Shown here in pieces: positions 48,101 to 60,418 of a stretch of DNA of 64,000 nt. The position numbers and the translations under genes were made by a program. The notes beneath the pieces are model-generated. The model saw only the letters and a list, made by a program, of their open reading frames with translations, was not told the DNA's origin and made no database searches. Where the stretch lies: positions 8,966,652 through 9,030,651 of the forward strand of contig OY718805.1 in NCBI GenBank assembly GCA_963070105.1, read 5' to 3'. How positions within the stretch are numbered: position 1 is the first letter of the stretch; each line of letters starts with the position of its first letter. Source of the stretch: Litomosoides sigmodontis (Eukaryota; Nematoda; Chromadorea; Rhabditida; Onchocercidae).

Positions 48101-49413
48101 AAGTATTTGAATGTTAGAGTGGCAGTTCTGCTATAAAGGCACTTCTTAAGAGCTTGCATGTGTCGCGCTGTGAATGAGCCGTCTTGGTGCATTTATATAG
48201 CATTATCACATGCTAGTGTCAAAGAAGTGCCATATTATTGAAGTTTGTGTAGCACAATCATTTCTCGAGCTGTAAGCATTTCAGGTCTATTTGTGCTCCT
48301 ACAGTTCCTAAAGAAATTTGAAACGTTATTTAGATGAAGCATAGTGGTAATCGTTGTATTTTATGGTTCGAACATCTTGGTTATTTAGGGATTTGAGGAA
48401 AATAAAAGCGTGTTATGTGCCTTATAATGGTCATCATCACATTCGTCCTTTTATTATTGAATTCAAGCATCGTCATATGTTTTTTAGATGAAGATTTGCG
48501 AGCAGCATTTGACAAATTCGGCCGTATCCTGGAAGTTCGGATCTTCAAGTCACAGGGATATGCATTTGTGCGTTTCGACAAAAAGGATTCTGCTTGCAAT
48601 GCCATATGCAAAATGAATGGACAAGAACTTTGTGGTCAGAACATAAAATGCTCGTGGGGAAGAACACCCGAGGTAAGTCATCAGTGATTTTCATAAGGAC
48701 ATCAGTTTCTGATTACTTTCTGCGCTTAACATGATTACGTTCCATAATGCTCTAGTTATAGCTTTTAAAGTTCTAGTTTGTGTTGATTTTTGCACCTTCG
48801 GTAAGAGAGTAGGAGAAGTTGGTGGCGACCCAACAAATAAAAGTGATGTCTTATCAGTAGGTGGAGGTAATAGTATGCATGTAGGGCGTTAGTTCAAACT
48901 TTCATCAGCCTCATTCATAACCAACAGGCGAATGCATATAATCAAGCTCAAGCGTATGCAAATTATGGTGGCTACGGAGCCTACGGATATGGGAATGGTG
49001 CGTCAGGTGGTCCGGGTGGTAGTGCTGCAGCGCAACAACAGTATTGGAATTATTATCAACAATATTACAGCAATCCACAGCTTGTTCAGCAGCAGTGGCA
49101 GAGGTAAACTAGACTTTTGATTTATGGAGAAGAGTAACTTCTCTGTACTGCACATTTTTTTAATAAAAGAAAGAAACAGTTTAACTTCTCTTTATAAAAA
49201 GTGGTGAATTCTCGTGGGTTGCGATATTTCAAGAAGTATAAAAATTGTATCTTGAAAAAATTGAAGCCTTTAGGTGTGAGGGAATTCCACTTGTGGAACA
49301 GTTTAAACAAACAATTTTTTAAACAGAAACTAAACATACTGGTTTGTTTTTCATATTTTTCGGCTTATTTCAGTTACTGGCAGCAGCAGCAGCCACAAGG
49401 TGGAAATCAGTAA
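45186..49413 (+). CDS. tiar-1: TIA-1/TIAR RNA-binding protein
   Basis: Binds U-rich RNA through three RRMs and acts in splicing, translational silencing and stress-granule assembly. In worms TIAR-1 also works in the germ line. Ten in-phase exons: 45186-45248, 45592-45812, 45905-46001, 47034-47129, 47300-47445, 47580-47655, 47870-48077, 48488-48672, 48928-49103 and 49374-49413. They give 435 residues. After a Gly/Tyr-rich N-terminal stretch, RRM1 (about 92-168) has VYVGNL and [11 protein letters not shown]2 (about 180-258) has VFVGDL and KGYGFVSY, and RRM3 (about 285-360) has VYVGNV and [24 protein letters not shown] closes RRM2, as in all TIA proteins. Residues 365-435 are a Gln/Tyr/Gly-rich prion-like tail. 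The first exon is uncertain: an ATGTCT exon at 44748 is also in phase. Intron 3 is about 1 kb. Confidence 0.94.
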
Positions 49414-51235
49414 AATGGCAATATTAGGAGGGCAGTTCTTTTACATGAATTTCTGCACGAAGGGATCACTTCAAATAATTTTCAACAGTTAACATTTCCT
49501 CAAATACTTTTGTTGCCCCACTTTTTAAATTTATTTCTGATCATATTTATTCATTGTTATTTAAGCAGCATCTCATTCATTTTGTTTTTCTTTAAAACGA
49601 ATGTTACATACGTTCCCTGTTTAACAAAATTTTTACACTAGCTTATGTTCTTTTTTCAGCAATTTTTTCTTGAATAATTTACTTTTTTGTTTATGAAGTC
49701 GACAATTAACCTGTCGTTATGTTTTTTCCTTCTACCAGTCTTCATTTTCTACCTATGGTAAACTTCGTCTTACTATTTTCAAATTCTTTTCCCGATAAGG
49801 GAGGCGATGTTTTTGGTCAAGTCATATAGATTCCATATACATGTGCCCTGATATAAATATAGAAAGATTTTCTGTTTTAATCTGATTGTGCTAAGAGGAC
49901 AAACGAAATATAAGACATGGAACAGTAGCTTGAAATTAGTTATCCTAAGAAGTTAAGGGGCGGAAGTATTAAGTGGCTGTGATATAGCGTAGTGCGCATT
50001 TCCACCAAGTAGCAGTTCATGTTCTAGGCGTCTCGTTCGACAGCTTTTTTCTTTATATTAGCTATTATTTGTTTCATCGTTTCCCTCCATGCGTGGGTTT
50101 CAGGCATGACTTTTCCTACTTTTTTTATAGGATTGTGCGTACTTATGTTTCATTGTTTTTGTTAGTATAATGCTATCTTCAATCAAAAAGTTCTGTTTCT
50201 CCTAATTAAAGCAACGTGAAGCTATGATAAGTTACACATTTTAATACAGTGGTCCCAAAAAGCTTTCTGGAAGCGCATGTATAGCATGTGGCCATATAAA
50301 GGGTTGTGCTGTCAAATAGATTACAAATGCTGCTTGGAATTTTTTAATCGTTAATTCAGAGCGTAACTTTAAATTTCGCTACGATTGCTAAGATTGGTCA
50401 TTAGATGCCCATCCATATTTGTTTGGATTTTAACGGCATTGAAAAAGGACATTCAGCATGAATATTCGGATGTATGAAAATGTTTTGGGGTGCTCTACGG
50501 CTGATAGTTTTCATTTTGAGGTAGGACGGAAAAATCAGCACGTGCAAGGCTCGTAAAAACGAAAAAAGAGTGTTTATTCAGGTAATTCCTAACACTGTCA
50601 GTGGAAAGTAGATTGAAGCTGAGGAGGATAAAAAAGTGGCGAAGAAATGAAAATTTGTGAAACGAATTAATAGGCTGGAATTTTTTCTAGTTGTTTGATA
50701 CATGTAGCAAAAGCACTGAAGTGAAAGTTGTTCGAAATTTCTTTCGATCTAATTATGGTTTTATTCAAATTATATCAGGTTTGGAAATGAAATGAGAAGA
50801 GAGAAATTGGAAATCGAAATCCACCTGTTAGGATATTTGCTGAAATGTCTGTAAAATCTAAGCCATTTCCAGTTCCTTTTTATTATCTTTTATAATTTTA
50901 TTGTAAAATATAAAGTAATTGTAGTGATGGATACTATCAGAAATCACGGGCCGATTAAATTACCGTTAACGAGTAATCAGGACAATTTTTCGGAATGGAA
51001 TTTGTAACTATAACTTTCAGATCCTTGAATAGAATGTGTTTATTGCTGAAATATTGTTAATGTGGCTGTTAATTAATGAATCCGAGAGGTGAGTAACATT
51101 ATATTCATATCATTTATCGCGATCATTTATTCACAGGGTGAAATCATTTCAATTAATTATACGCATTGAAACACATAAAAAGCTAAATTATTATGATGAA
51201 TTCGTGAATTTTGTCTTTTAAAATTTTATCGTCTT
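49414..51235. other. Tail-to-tail intergenic region
   Basis: Holds the tiar-1 3'UTR on the left and the 3' end of a minus-strand gene on the right. TTTATT at 51126-51131 reads AATAAA on the minus strand, about 105 bases past that gene's stop. No further gene is seen. Confidence 0.5.
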
Positions 51236-53106
51236 TTAATTTTTCGGCTTTTGTTTCTCATTCTTTTTTGCAGAGCTTGGATGAGTTTTCAATTTTTGAG
51301 CGTCTCGTTGTGAAGCATTCTTCAGTGATTTAATTTTTTTTGACCCACTTGATTTATCTGCCGGGTCGGTCTCTTCGTCTTTCAAACTCTTGATTGGTTC
51401 AAGTGTATCATCTTCATCAGATCGTGACTGTAAAAGTTAACCCTAGCGATAAAATTTAATTTGGGCTTTAAATCATTTTCAATTCAGTTCACTTGAAACC
51501 AACGATTCTACAAATCACTTCCAACAATGCTCTGTTTTTCTAAAACTTATTAAAGTTTACTTCATCACTTGAATTTTCAATCCAAATAAATGATTATTAC
51601 AGTTAAGACAGTGACGTAAATATGACTACAATTGAAGTTATACCTCACGAAATCAGTAATCATTTAATCATAACAAAAACCTGATAGAACCCTTCCTTAA
51701 TTTTTTCCTCTCTATCTCTTTCGAGCTCCTCTTCTCGTTTTCGTTTTGCTGATGCTGTTGGTTCTGGAACAGGTGGATAAAATGTTTCCTTATCATCCGG
51801 ATCAGGAAATTGTGGGAAACCGTCACTGCAACGATCCATCTCGTATACCTGGAAAACAAGAAAAAAAACATTTGCTAGAGTTTGAAAACATAATATGCTT
51901 TAGGACAAATAAAATTATATAGCAAATAAAGCCAAAATTATATTATTTTGTTACTTTTTTCCAGAAAAAAATTTTTAAATACAATAAAGTAGCGCGGAAC
52001 ATAGCAAACTTCAAAAGATCTCTTAAATTCTCTTAAATAATATTGAAAAAATTTAATACCAAATTTTCGTCCTGAACTGGTGGCACATTGTCATCACTAT
52101 CTACTTTCTCTTTTTTCTTCTCATTCTGCAATCTCTTTAAAAACTTGTAACCACAAATTATGAGAACGATTATGCATACCTTAAGGAGACCGCTTTCTCG
52201 TAGCTACAGGAAACAAATTTTCGTTGGAAAAAAAAAACAAAAACGAAAAAGATTTGAAAAAGTAGAAATCAGTAATTATTCTTTGTTGTTTCGCCATTTT
52301 TTTCAAATTTTAATAATATTATTAATTTTAGTTTTTTTTTTCGTATGAAAAAATTAGAACGGTCAATGACGGTAGAGATAACTTTGCTATTTTTGTACGA
52401 CAATTTTCATTTTTCACTTGCAAAGGTCAATTTTGAAAGAGTAGTAAAGATCTCTGATAGAAGCAATTATAAACCAAAAGAGGTACTTTTGGAGCAAGAG
52501 TGTTTCAAATACAAAACTTGAGGTCACCAAGAACGAACAGAATCAAATCAATAAATCATATTTTAAGAGACTTTGAAAATGAGAGAGAGGTAGTTAAGTG
52601 GAATAAGAAATCTTCGCCTGAATTCGAAGGAATAGCATACCTAAAAAAAATAGCATACCTTTTTATTGTCTATCGTATCTGTTAGCTGATTCGATGCTAA
52701 TACGTTCTCTTTATCGTTTAATTTATTTTTTTCCACATCTTTTTTACCCTAAAAGAAACAATTGATTAAAACAAAAAGAGGATGATAATTGTTAAAAATT
52801 TTGATGTTATAGCACAGCAATTTAAGTGTGTAAAATCTGGGAGTGAACAAGTGGAAGATGTCAATTTTTTCATCGAATTACTATTAATTAAATGATTTAA
52901 AATGCACAATATCAAATTTTTCATTCAATAGATAAAATGTAAAATTTTCAAAAATTAAAAATGCAACAAACTTCATTTATCGTTTTTTTATTTGGCGGAA
53001 ATACTTTCTGAGCAGAGTTTGTGCCATTTTTTTTCGGATTTTTTTTCTTCCTCACGCATAGCACTGTTGATATGATCATTATTATCATCGCTACAGCAAC
53101 TGTCAT
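51236..53106 (-). CDS. Small single-pass membrane protein, charged tail, unknown function
   Basis: I do not recognise this gene. Six in-phase exons, right to left: 53106-52972, 52748-52659, 52203-52180 (24 nt), 52125-52060, 51848-51681 and 51427-51236. They encode 224 residues. The first 18 residues are hydrophobic (VAVAMIIMIISTVLCV) and are followed at once by RKKKNPKK, which suggests an N-terminal anchor with the tail in the cytosol. A cleaved signal peptide is less likely given the basic flank. The rest is hydrophilic and rich in Lys, Glu and Asp, and likely disordered. It includes a Pro/Phe patch (GFPQFPDPDD, TFYPPVPEP) and a KRKREEELERDREEKIK helix that could be coiled coil. TTTGCAG just before the start fits a trans-splice acceptor. 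Coding status rests on six matching splice phases. Confidence 0.7.
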
Positions 53107-54159
53107 TCGTATCAACTGCAAACTCTTCAATATATGAGAGGTTATTCAAAATTTGAAATTACACCAAAAATTAGAGAAGATATCGTCCTCAAATTGCAAT
53201 CAAAACGTATGCGCTAACATTGATAAATCATGATAAGTACAGCACTCAATTTAATAATTAATTTGCTGTAAATCAAATATAATTTAATTCCGTGTAAACA
53301 TCACTCCATACAGCAATCAATTGCGCAATTGCTATTCAATCGAATAAATGTGAAAATTTTTTGTACGAATTGATAAGACAAAATTGTCAATTGTTTAACG
53401 TGTAGCACTGGTTACTTAGAGGATGACGTTTTTTTTCAACGTACCCTACGAAACCATCAACAGCATGTTGTACAAATTTAGCGTCAAAGAAAATTTCACT
53501 TCATCCGTTGTTGTACTTTTGAGCAGGAAAACAAAAAAAAAATTAATTAACCGTACCGTAATTACGATTAATTGCATATTTATGGATATATTACGTAAAA
53601 GATGAATTGGTGATAATGGAATTAAATCGAAGAACTGTTGCTTTCCACACATATCAACTAATAGATTATCTAAAAGCTAATTCTAAACAACGTAAAAGAC
53701 ACGTATAATTTATACAATTGAAAAACAGAAAATATTACATTTTTTTTTTCGCTAATTTTACAAACATTTTTTTTTCGTTTTTTGTTTTTTTTTTTGATTT
53801 CAATATTATCGTGTGCTGATGTTGTTTATTTTAAATTAGAAATAGCAAAAGGTAAAAAAAAAAGGAAAGGTCAAAGTAATGAGAACAATGCAAGAGGGTC
53901 GGAGAAATGGTTTTGCAAAAGAAAGCAAACAATTCATGGGGCTTCGATCCCATGAATGCAACACTCTCATTCCTGCCAGTGAAGCATTCAGAAATGATTA
54001 TCAAATGAAATTATCTCTCATCAAATTATTTCACATTATCAATTTTTCATTCACTCTCTATCCCTTCCTAATTCACGTTTTATTCATTTTCAACGGAAAA
54101 CACGGAAAACAGTAAATATGCGAGAAATTTCACAATTATTGATTTTTTATATTATTGAG

Positions 54160-54395
54160 CATTATTGATTTGTTCATTATTATTGCTATTATTAGCAATT
54201 ATCAATTATCGATTATTATTACTATTATTATCAAATATCAGTTATTACTATTATTATTCATTATTATCACTTATTATCATTAATTACATCAATTATCAAT
54301 TATTGCTATTATAATTACCATATTAATTATTATTATTATTAGTTAATAATATTATCAACTATCAATTATCAATTATTATTATCATTATTGTTGCT
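54160..54395. repeat. Irregular TTA/ATC triplet-rich repeat
   Basis: About 235 bases built almost only from ATT, ATC and ACT triplet words (TATTATTATT, ATCAATTATC), decayed rather than uniform. Confidence 0.75.
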
Positions 54396-55868
54396 GTTGC
54401 GCTTTTTTTTTGGGAATGAAATTTCTGGAACTGCGAGGGATAGATTTTTTGCGCGAATGTCTTCCATTGTTCGCAAATACTAACGTAATGAGTAACTGAT
54501 ATTCCTGTGGTACGGTTAAACAGTATACTGTTGTAACCGTCCGCTTACTGTGTGACAAATATGAAATGATACATTGGAGTATTTTGCGAGTATTTATATT
54601 ACTACGCAAAAATCCCGGCAAATTCCTTAAATGAACGAACTACTCATCCTAAATTTCATGAGTGATTGCTTGCTTGCTTGCTTGTTTGCACGTCGCAATG
54701 GATGAAAGGAAAGTATTTTATTTTCTGATTGGTGCAGTATGACCTGATGAGAGAGAGAGAGCGAGAGAGTGAGAGCGCACGCGAGAGATCAATCAATAAA
54801 GCATTTTGAAGTATGTTCACTCATTGTGTAGATGTGATTGATATAAAACCTGAAGAGGTGTTAGAGTGGAAGAGGAGAAGTAACTCTGAGAGGAAACAGA
54901 ACAAATCAATAAAGTACAACCTCCCGCGATTTCGATCACATTCATTATGATGGCGAAATAGCAGAGGATTGATGGAGAGGTTGAATAGCACAGAGAGAGA
55001 TGTACCGACGATCATTACCGAAAGGTCGCGGGAATCATAGAGCGAGAAGTGCTACGTGACATTAGCATTCTTCACTGGTAGGATGACCTCATATCTCATC
55101 CCAATCAACAAGTGCAGCACGTGTTCACCGAGCAATGTATGCGTTGTAGCAATAAGTAATTGATCATTATCAGTAAGTAATAATAGTGATTGTGATAGAT
55201 GATAATTAACAGTGATAATGATAATAGATAATTTCCACTCTGTTCCATAGTTCTGACGAAAAGTATGCTAAGCGTGATGTATAAGGCATTACTAATTAAT
55301 TAATTGTTCATTGAGGTGTGTAATTAGTTGAAATGAACTGTTTTGTAACTAATAGATTTTGTTAGATCAATTGAGAGGAATTGATTTAATGGAAATTTCT
55401 AGAAGATATGTGTGTGCATTAGAATGAGTAAAAGTAACTAACAGCAATGGAGCAGTATCATCGTTTTTTTTTTTGCATAAATTTTGCCTCATTAAGTTTT
55501 TTCGTTTTTTCAAAGTATCACGTGAGTAGTCCGTGTTGCATCTATCGCGTGCCCGTTGTTTGGATGTTTCAAATCAATATACAGTTACGTCAGTTATGTC
55601 AAAATCAATATACAGTTACGTCAAAAATACGCTAGGATAGGGTAGGGTAGGATGACATGACGATGAGGATGAGGGTGAGGGGGCGTGAGAAAATTAGTTT
55701 TGTAAAGTTGTTGAGATGACAATGCATTCTCTCATTCCTTCCTATCTTTTGCTTCAAATGCTTTTTTCCACAAATCATACTGTAGTTGAAAGATAACTAG
55801 AGGTTGATTACAAGCGTATCCCTAAGCGGACAATTTGCGGTTGACGTGCTGAGCAGTTGGTTAGTTAG

Positions 55869-55990
55869 CTGGTTAGTAGGTAGGTAAGTAGGTTGGTAGG
55901 TAGGTAGGTAGGTGTAATATCAATTGTTATAAGCTAGTTGGTAGGTAGGTAGGTAGGTATACCTACCAATTGTTATAAGCTAATATTTAG

Positions 55991-56023
<33 letters not shown>

Positions 56024-56035
56024 GTAGGTATGATA
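55869..56035. repeat. Compound GTAG / GTTA tetranucleotide repeats
   Basis: Runs of GTAG (GGTAGGTAGGTAGG) at about 55878-55914 and 55940-55960, and of GTTA (GTTAGTTAGTTAG) at about 55993-56025, interspersed with a repeated ATTGTTATAAGCTA word (about 55924 and 55969). Confidence 0.85.
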
Positions 56036-56739
56036 TCAGTTGCTAACATTAGTTGTAAGACATTTACATCAATCTAATAAATGGTTTTATTTTCTATTTT
56101 TTCCCTCATTATTAATGTATGATTAAGACGTACAGGCTTGTACTTTTCCAGTTTTTGAATTTCCGATTTCTGACCGGAAAGTGAGTGCAGTGCGTAGAGT
56201 ATGAGGCAGTAGGAGAGAACTATTGATGATAAATGTCGTGTGTATTTTATGAACATTTTTGATTTCAAATTGCTCTTAAGTGAATCACAATTGGCTCATT
56301 CATTTTTCAGGTTAGTCGCTCCTAAATCTTCTAAAAGCCTTGCAGCATCTCCACATCCTACCTAATCTCTCCTCCTCGGAGTAGTGCAAAACGCTGCAAG
56401 TGTTTTGTGGAATATTTTTTTAAAATTTGAGCCAAACAGTAGGTGTAGGTAGAGAGAGAGTATGTCGTGCAAGAATATCAAAAACAAATCGAGCATTAGC
56501 GCATTATTATTTCGAAATTTCCACAATTCAATAATAAACACATCAACTGGAGGATTGATTTCATCGATGGTACCTATCAGAACTTTCCCTGAATTGATCG
56601 TCGAAGCATGCATTCCCGGGAATTACCATTATTATACAGTGCCAATGAGTCATTTTTGATGTAATTCAATCTTATTCATTAACAGTGGTGGTGAAGAGCA
56701 ATGAGTGAAATTTTGATCATTGCAGGCTCGATTAGTTCC

Positions 56740-59162
56740 ATGATGGATCAGCAACATCCTTTAAAGCCAAGAGAAAGTGGTGCGAATGAAGGGAATAATC
56801 GTAAACGGAATCGACCGGAGCCTCTTCGCAATCTTAGCGATAATGCAAATGATGAATACAAACCGGTTGACATTTTCATTGCAAACATCTTAGTTAAAGT
56901 AGCAATTCGAATTCCACCTATTAGCAGTATAGTTTATTTTTTAAATTACACTAATTTGATACTAGTTTAGTTATATGAAATTTCCCTCTTCGAAATCGAA
57001 ATAATTCCTTACAGTATTTGCAGTAGAATTTAATTGACAATATTGTTGTAAATTTTTCAAAGTCAAACTCGAATGTTTTGAAAGTTTTGGTAGTTGGATG
57101 TGCGTTGCATAATCGGCGATGCAACTACTATCATTACTACTACCGTGTTTTCCGCTTACTGTAATTCGCCTCATCTCATTCTCAGTATCATTCTTCACAT
57201 ATACGTGAAAAGAGAAGTGAAAAGTGAAAAGAGAAGGGAGAAAATTTCTTCGGCAGAAAAAACAAGCTCATTTTTTTAAAAAAAAGAAATAATTTATATT
57301 ACAGTTTGATAATGGCTACAATTCACCACTTTCATCACCGATAATCAAAGAGAAAATTGAGAGTGTGCTACATTTTGCGTCAGCACCGCTGGTGGAAAAT
57401 GATACTGCAGAATTATTACTCTACGAAACATGGTTTGATTTACTTACTATTAACAGATGAAATTATATTTCTTCAATTATTTCATCGAGATTTTAAGTGT
57501 GATTTACTCATTCTATCACAAATTGATTTACTTTCATTTCGCTTAAATGTTTCAACAGATTTAAATGTTTCTTCGCTTATTAATTTCATTGTGATTAATT
57601 AATTCATTTGGTTCATTTTCAGTTTGCTAATTTAATTCACTACGTTTACTTCTGCTTCATTTACTTCACTTACATTTCACTTTTCAATCAGATACAGAAA
57701 AAATCTCTTCAAATGAAATACGTTTTACTAAAAAAAAAAGTTTTCACTAACATCAGTTGTTAATTTTATTAACATTTGTTTTTGCTACTCACAGGAATGG
57801 AGTGAAAACAGAAAAATGCCTAAATGCTAATGCAAATGCCTTTTAAAAAAGAACGTATCATATCAATTATCAAATTATCTTCTAGCTTATCCGAAATGCT
57901 AATCACACATAACGCGTGATTGAATGTTTCTAGAATGTCTTCTTGTTACTTATAGTTGCAAAAATAAATTTGTGTTTCAGGCAAACTCCTACAAGAACTA
58001 CGCCACCAGAGAATTTATTTTCAGTAGAGGATATTCAGCAAAGAGAAAGGTTAACATATTTATCGGAAAAATTGTTATGTCGTATTTGTGTAAGTTAAAG
58101 ATTTGAGTTAATACAGACAGAACACTTACTAATCCTTCTCTTTTAGTAAAGTAACTTAGCAATGCTTTTCGCTTGTTGTGTTGAAATAATTTTCAGGGAA
58201 CTATACAATCCACGAAATCACCTTTTGCAAAACTTGGTAGATTTGGTAGAAACAGCAGTCCCATCAACAATAGGACCAAAGATTTCATTGGTGGGAGAAA
58301 ATACAGTATCAGAGACTGACTTAATAGAATTATTCGAGCACCAAATGGGGTTACAACGGTCCGTAACACTAATTGATGCTAATTTGTGAAACAATTTTAG
58401 GTCTTCATCATTTCAATCTCAGCCGTTATTCAAATATTTATCTGTTGCTTCTGGATATTCCATTTCAAATCGTCCGGCTCAATTTGATTCGTTTACACCA
58501 AATTTGAATTCTTTGCTATTTGATACACCACCCGTTACACCTACTTCACATTCTTTTGTACCATGTTTGAGTTCATCATTATTTGGCACATCACTTATCA
58601 CATCTACTTCATATTCACCACCTCGAAAATCAGAGTCAAATTTACGAAGCATTAAGCCATCCTCATCGGTACTTTTTTTCGCTAATTTAACAAAGAGTGA
58701 TGTGATATCTAAAATGCTAAAACTTATGAACTAACTTGTGTTCATTTGATTTGCATTCATATTTGAGCTGATCTGTATCTGTATCTAGCACAAGCTAAAA
58801 ATTTGACCACTATAAGACAAATAGAGTCGTAAGTTTCAATGAAAATTGTTGGAATTAATAAGTATGTTGACTGTCTAACTCATATTTAGTGAAATCAGCT
58901 GAAGCATGTTACTACTAAGCTTATAACTTATGCAATATTAATACTATCCATAGTACGATTTTCCAACCCATTTTTTTCGTTTTTTGAGAGAAGAGAAGGT
59001 AATTCTTTAAACTTTTCAAATTGTAAATAGGTTCAAATTCGACTAATACAAGACGTAAACGTAATAGGCTAGCTGGAAATCAAGTCTTAAAAATATTTCT
59101 AAAATATCTGAGTTATTTTTTAAAATTTTGATTTCATTTTATAATTTACTGTTCGAAGTGAT

Positions 59163-59259
<97 letters not shown>

Positions 59260-60418
59260 CTGCTTAATACATTTTCATATCAAAAAATTAACTTCCACCT
59301 AACATTAGTAGTCTAAATCCACTGTTCCCTTCGTTGTTTCCAGAATGAAGCATGTGGATACTGTATTGCCACTTGCAAATTTCCACAAAATCATAATAAA
59401 AAGGAATGTCCGAAATTAGCATGTATGAAGCCGTGCAAAATATGTAATGCAAGCGGAAATGACAATCATACTTTAATGTGAGTAATCATTTTTATCTTTC
59501 ATTTTGCACCTACAGATGGAGAGGTTTTTTTCGCTTTGTTTTTTCCAATAAAAAGTGCTAAACATTTAGCTAAAAGATATTGAAGTGAAGTGAATGAATA
59601 TACAACAGCAGACTTCTGCTACTTCAGAGAGTCATCTATATTATGTGAGTTATTAATTTATTGAAACACTTCTTGCTTCGTTATTGTTTTTCCGTATCAT
59701 TTTAGATTAAGTCCATCCTGTTTTCTCATCTAGCATAGAAATTGGTTATTTAATGTATGTGCTATATCTTTTGTAGCTGAGCAGGAATAACTTAAGCTTA
59801 AAGTTATCACTATTGGTTTACATGCTACTACTACCACCCCAATTGAGCATCTTCAATTAATTTGGCGCAATTGGTTAAGTGAAATGCAAACACGCTAAAA
59901 AACAATTTTGCTACGCCAATTGAGTATCTTCGATTATTTGGCGCAATTGGTTAAGTGAGTGAAATGCCACGTAAATATAAATGATCTTTCACAATCATTT
60001 AAAAATAATTCGTTCGTTTGTTTGTGAAGCATTTCAAATTTTTGTGCACCACTTGCATGTTTTATGTTTCCTCATTTGCACAGTTAAATTAGTTAATTTA
60101 CCCATTACTTTTTATTCTTTCAACTCATAAAGTATCAATCAAAATAACTTTTATTTCGTATGTTAGTTTGATAACCATTGCAATCAGCTTTATTATGAAT
60201 GCTTGAAGAGAAGTAGTAATAGCTTAATAGCATTGAGTAGTATTTTATATTAATTTAATATTTTACTCCTCTTTTTCTTTTCTTTCAGGCATTGTCCGCT
60301 TAGAGAAAAAGTTGTTTTAAAATTAAAAGATGATAAGCGAAATAATGCTGACATGAATAATACAGATAACGAGAATGATAAGAACGACGAAGATAATAAT
60401 GATAATAAAGATGATTGA
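56740..60418 (+). CDS. nos: Nanos-type CCHC zinc-finger translational repressor
   Basis: Nanos proteins bind Pumilio and silence maternal mRNA in germ cells. Seven exons: 56740-56898, 57305-57432, 57981-58049, 58197-58358, 58401-58668, 59344-59477 and 60289-60418. They encode about 349 residues. The long N-terminal part is Ser/Pro-rich and low in motifs (TPTRTTPPENLF, SLLFDTPPVTPTSHSF). The zinc finger is at about 266-311. The second finger is canonical: C293-x2-C296-x7-H304-x4-C309 (CKICNASGNDNHTLMHC). The first is shorter than usual (CGYC, H279, C284) with extra Cys, and ECPKL matches the family CPxL. The tail after the finger is Asn/Asp/Lys-rich. The end of exon 1 may be 56892 or 56898, and the start may be ATG 56701. 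Paralogue (nos-1, -2 or -3) not resolved. A TA array sits in the intron between exons 5 and 6. Confidence 0.82.
59166..59258. repeat. TA dinucleotide array in an intron of the Nanos-type gene
   Basis: About 46 TA units inside the intron between exons 5 and 6. Confidence 0.95.
59836..59965. repeat. Diverged tandem repeat in the last intron of the Nanos-type gene
   Basis: Two units of about 80 bases share CCAATTGAG, ATCTTC, ATT and GGCGCAATTGGTTAAGTGA. Each unit contains CCAATTG and CAATTGG about 30 bases apart, so each can fold back as a hairpin. Confidence 0.65.

Larger units (their letters stand above)
53107..56739. other. Divergent intergenic region to the Nanos-type gene
   Basis: About 3.6 kb without a supported gene. 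It contains AAT/ATT triplet repeats (54160-54395), a GA run (54750-54785), tetranucleotide repeats (55869-56035) and a perfect 8-bp hairpin (53933-53956). It should carry the promoters of both flanking, divergent genes. Confidence 0.45.

Noticed and set aside
53880..53990. tRNA gene around a T-arm-like hairpin
   Set aside because: No acceptor stem, D-arm or anticodon arm can be drawn around it.
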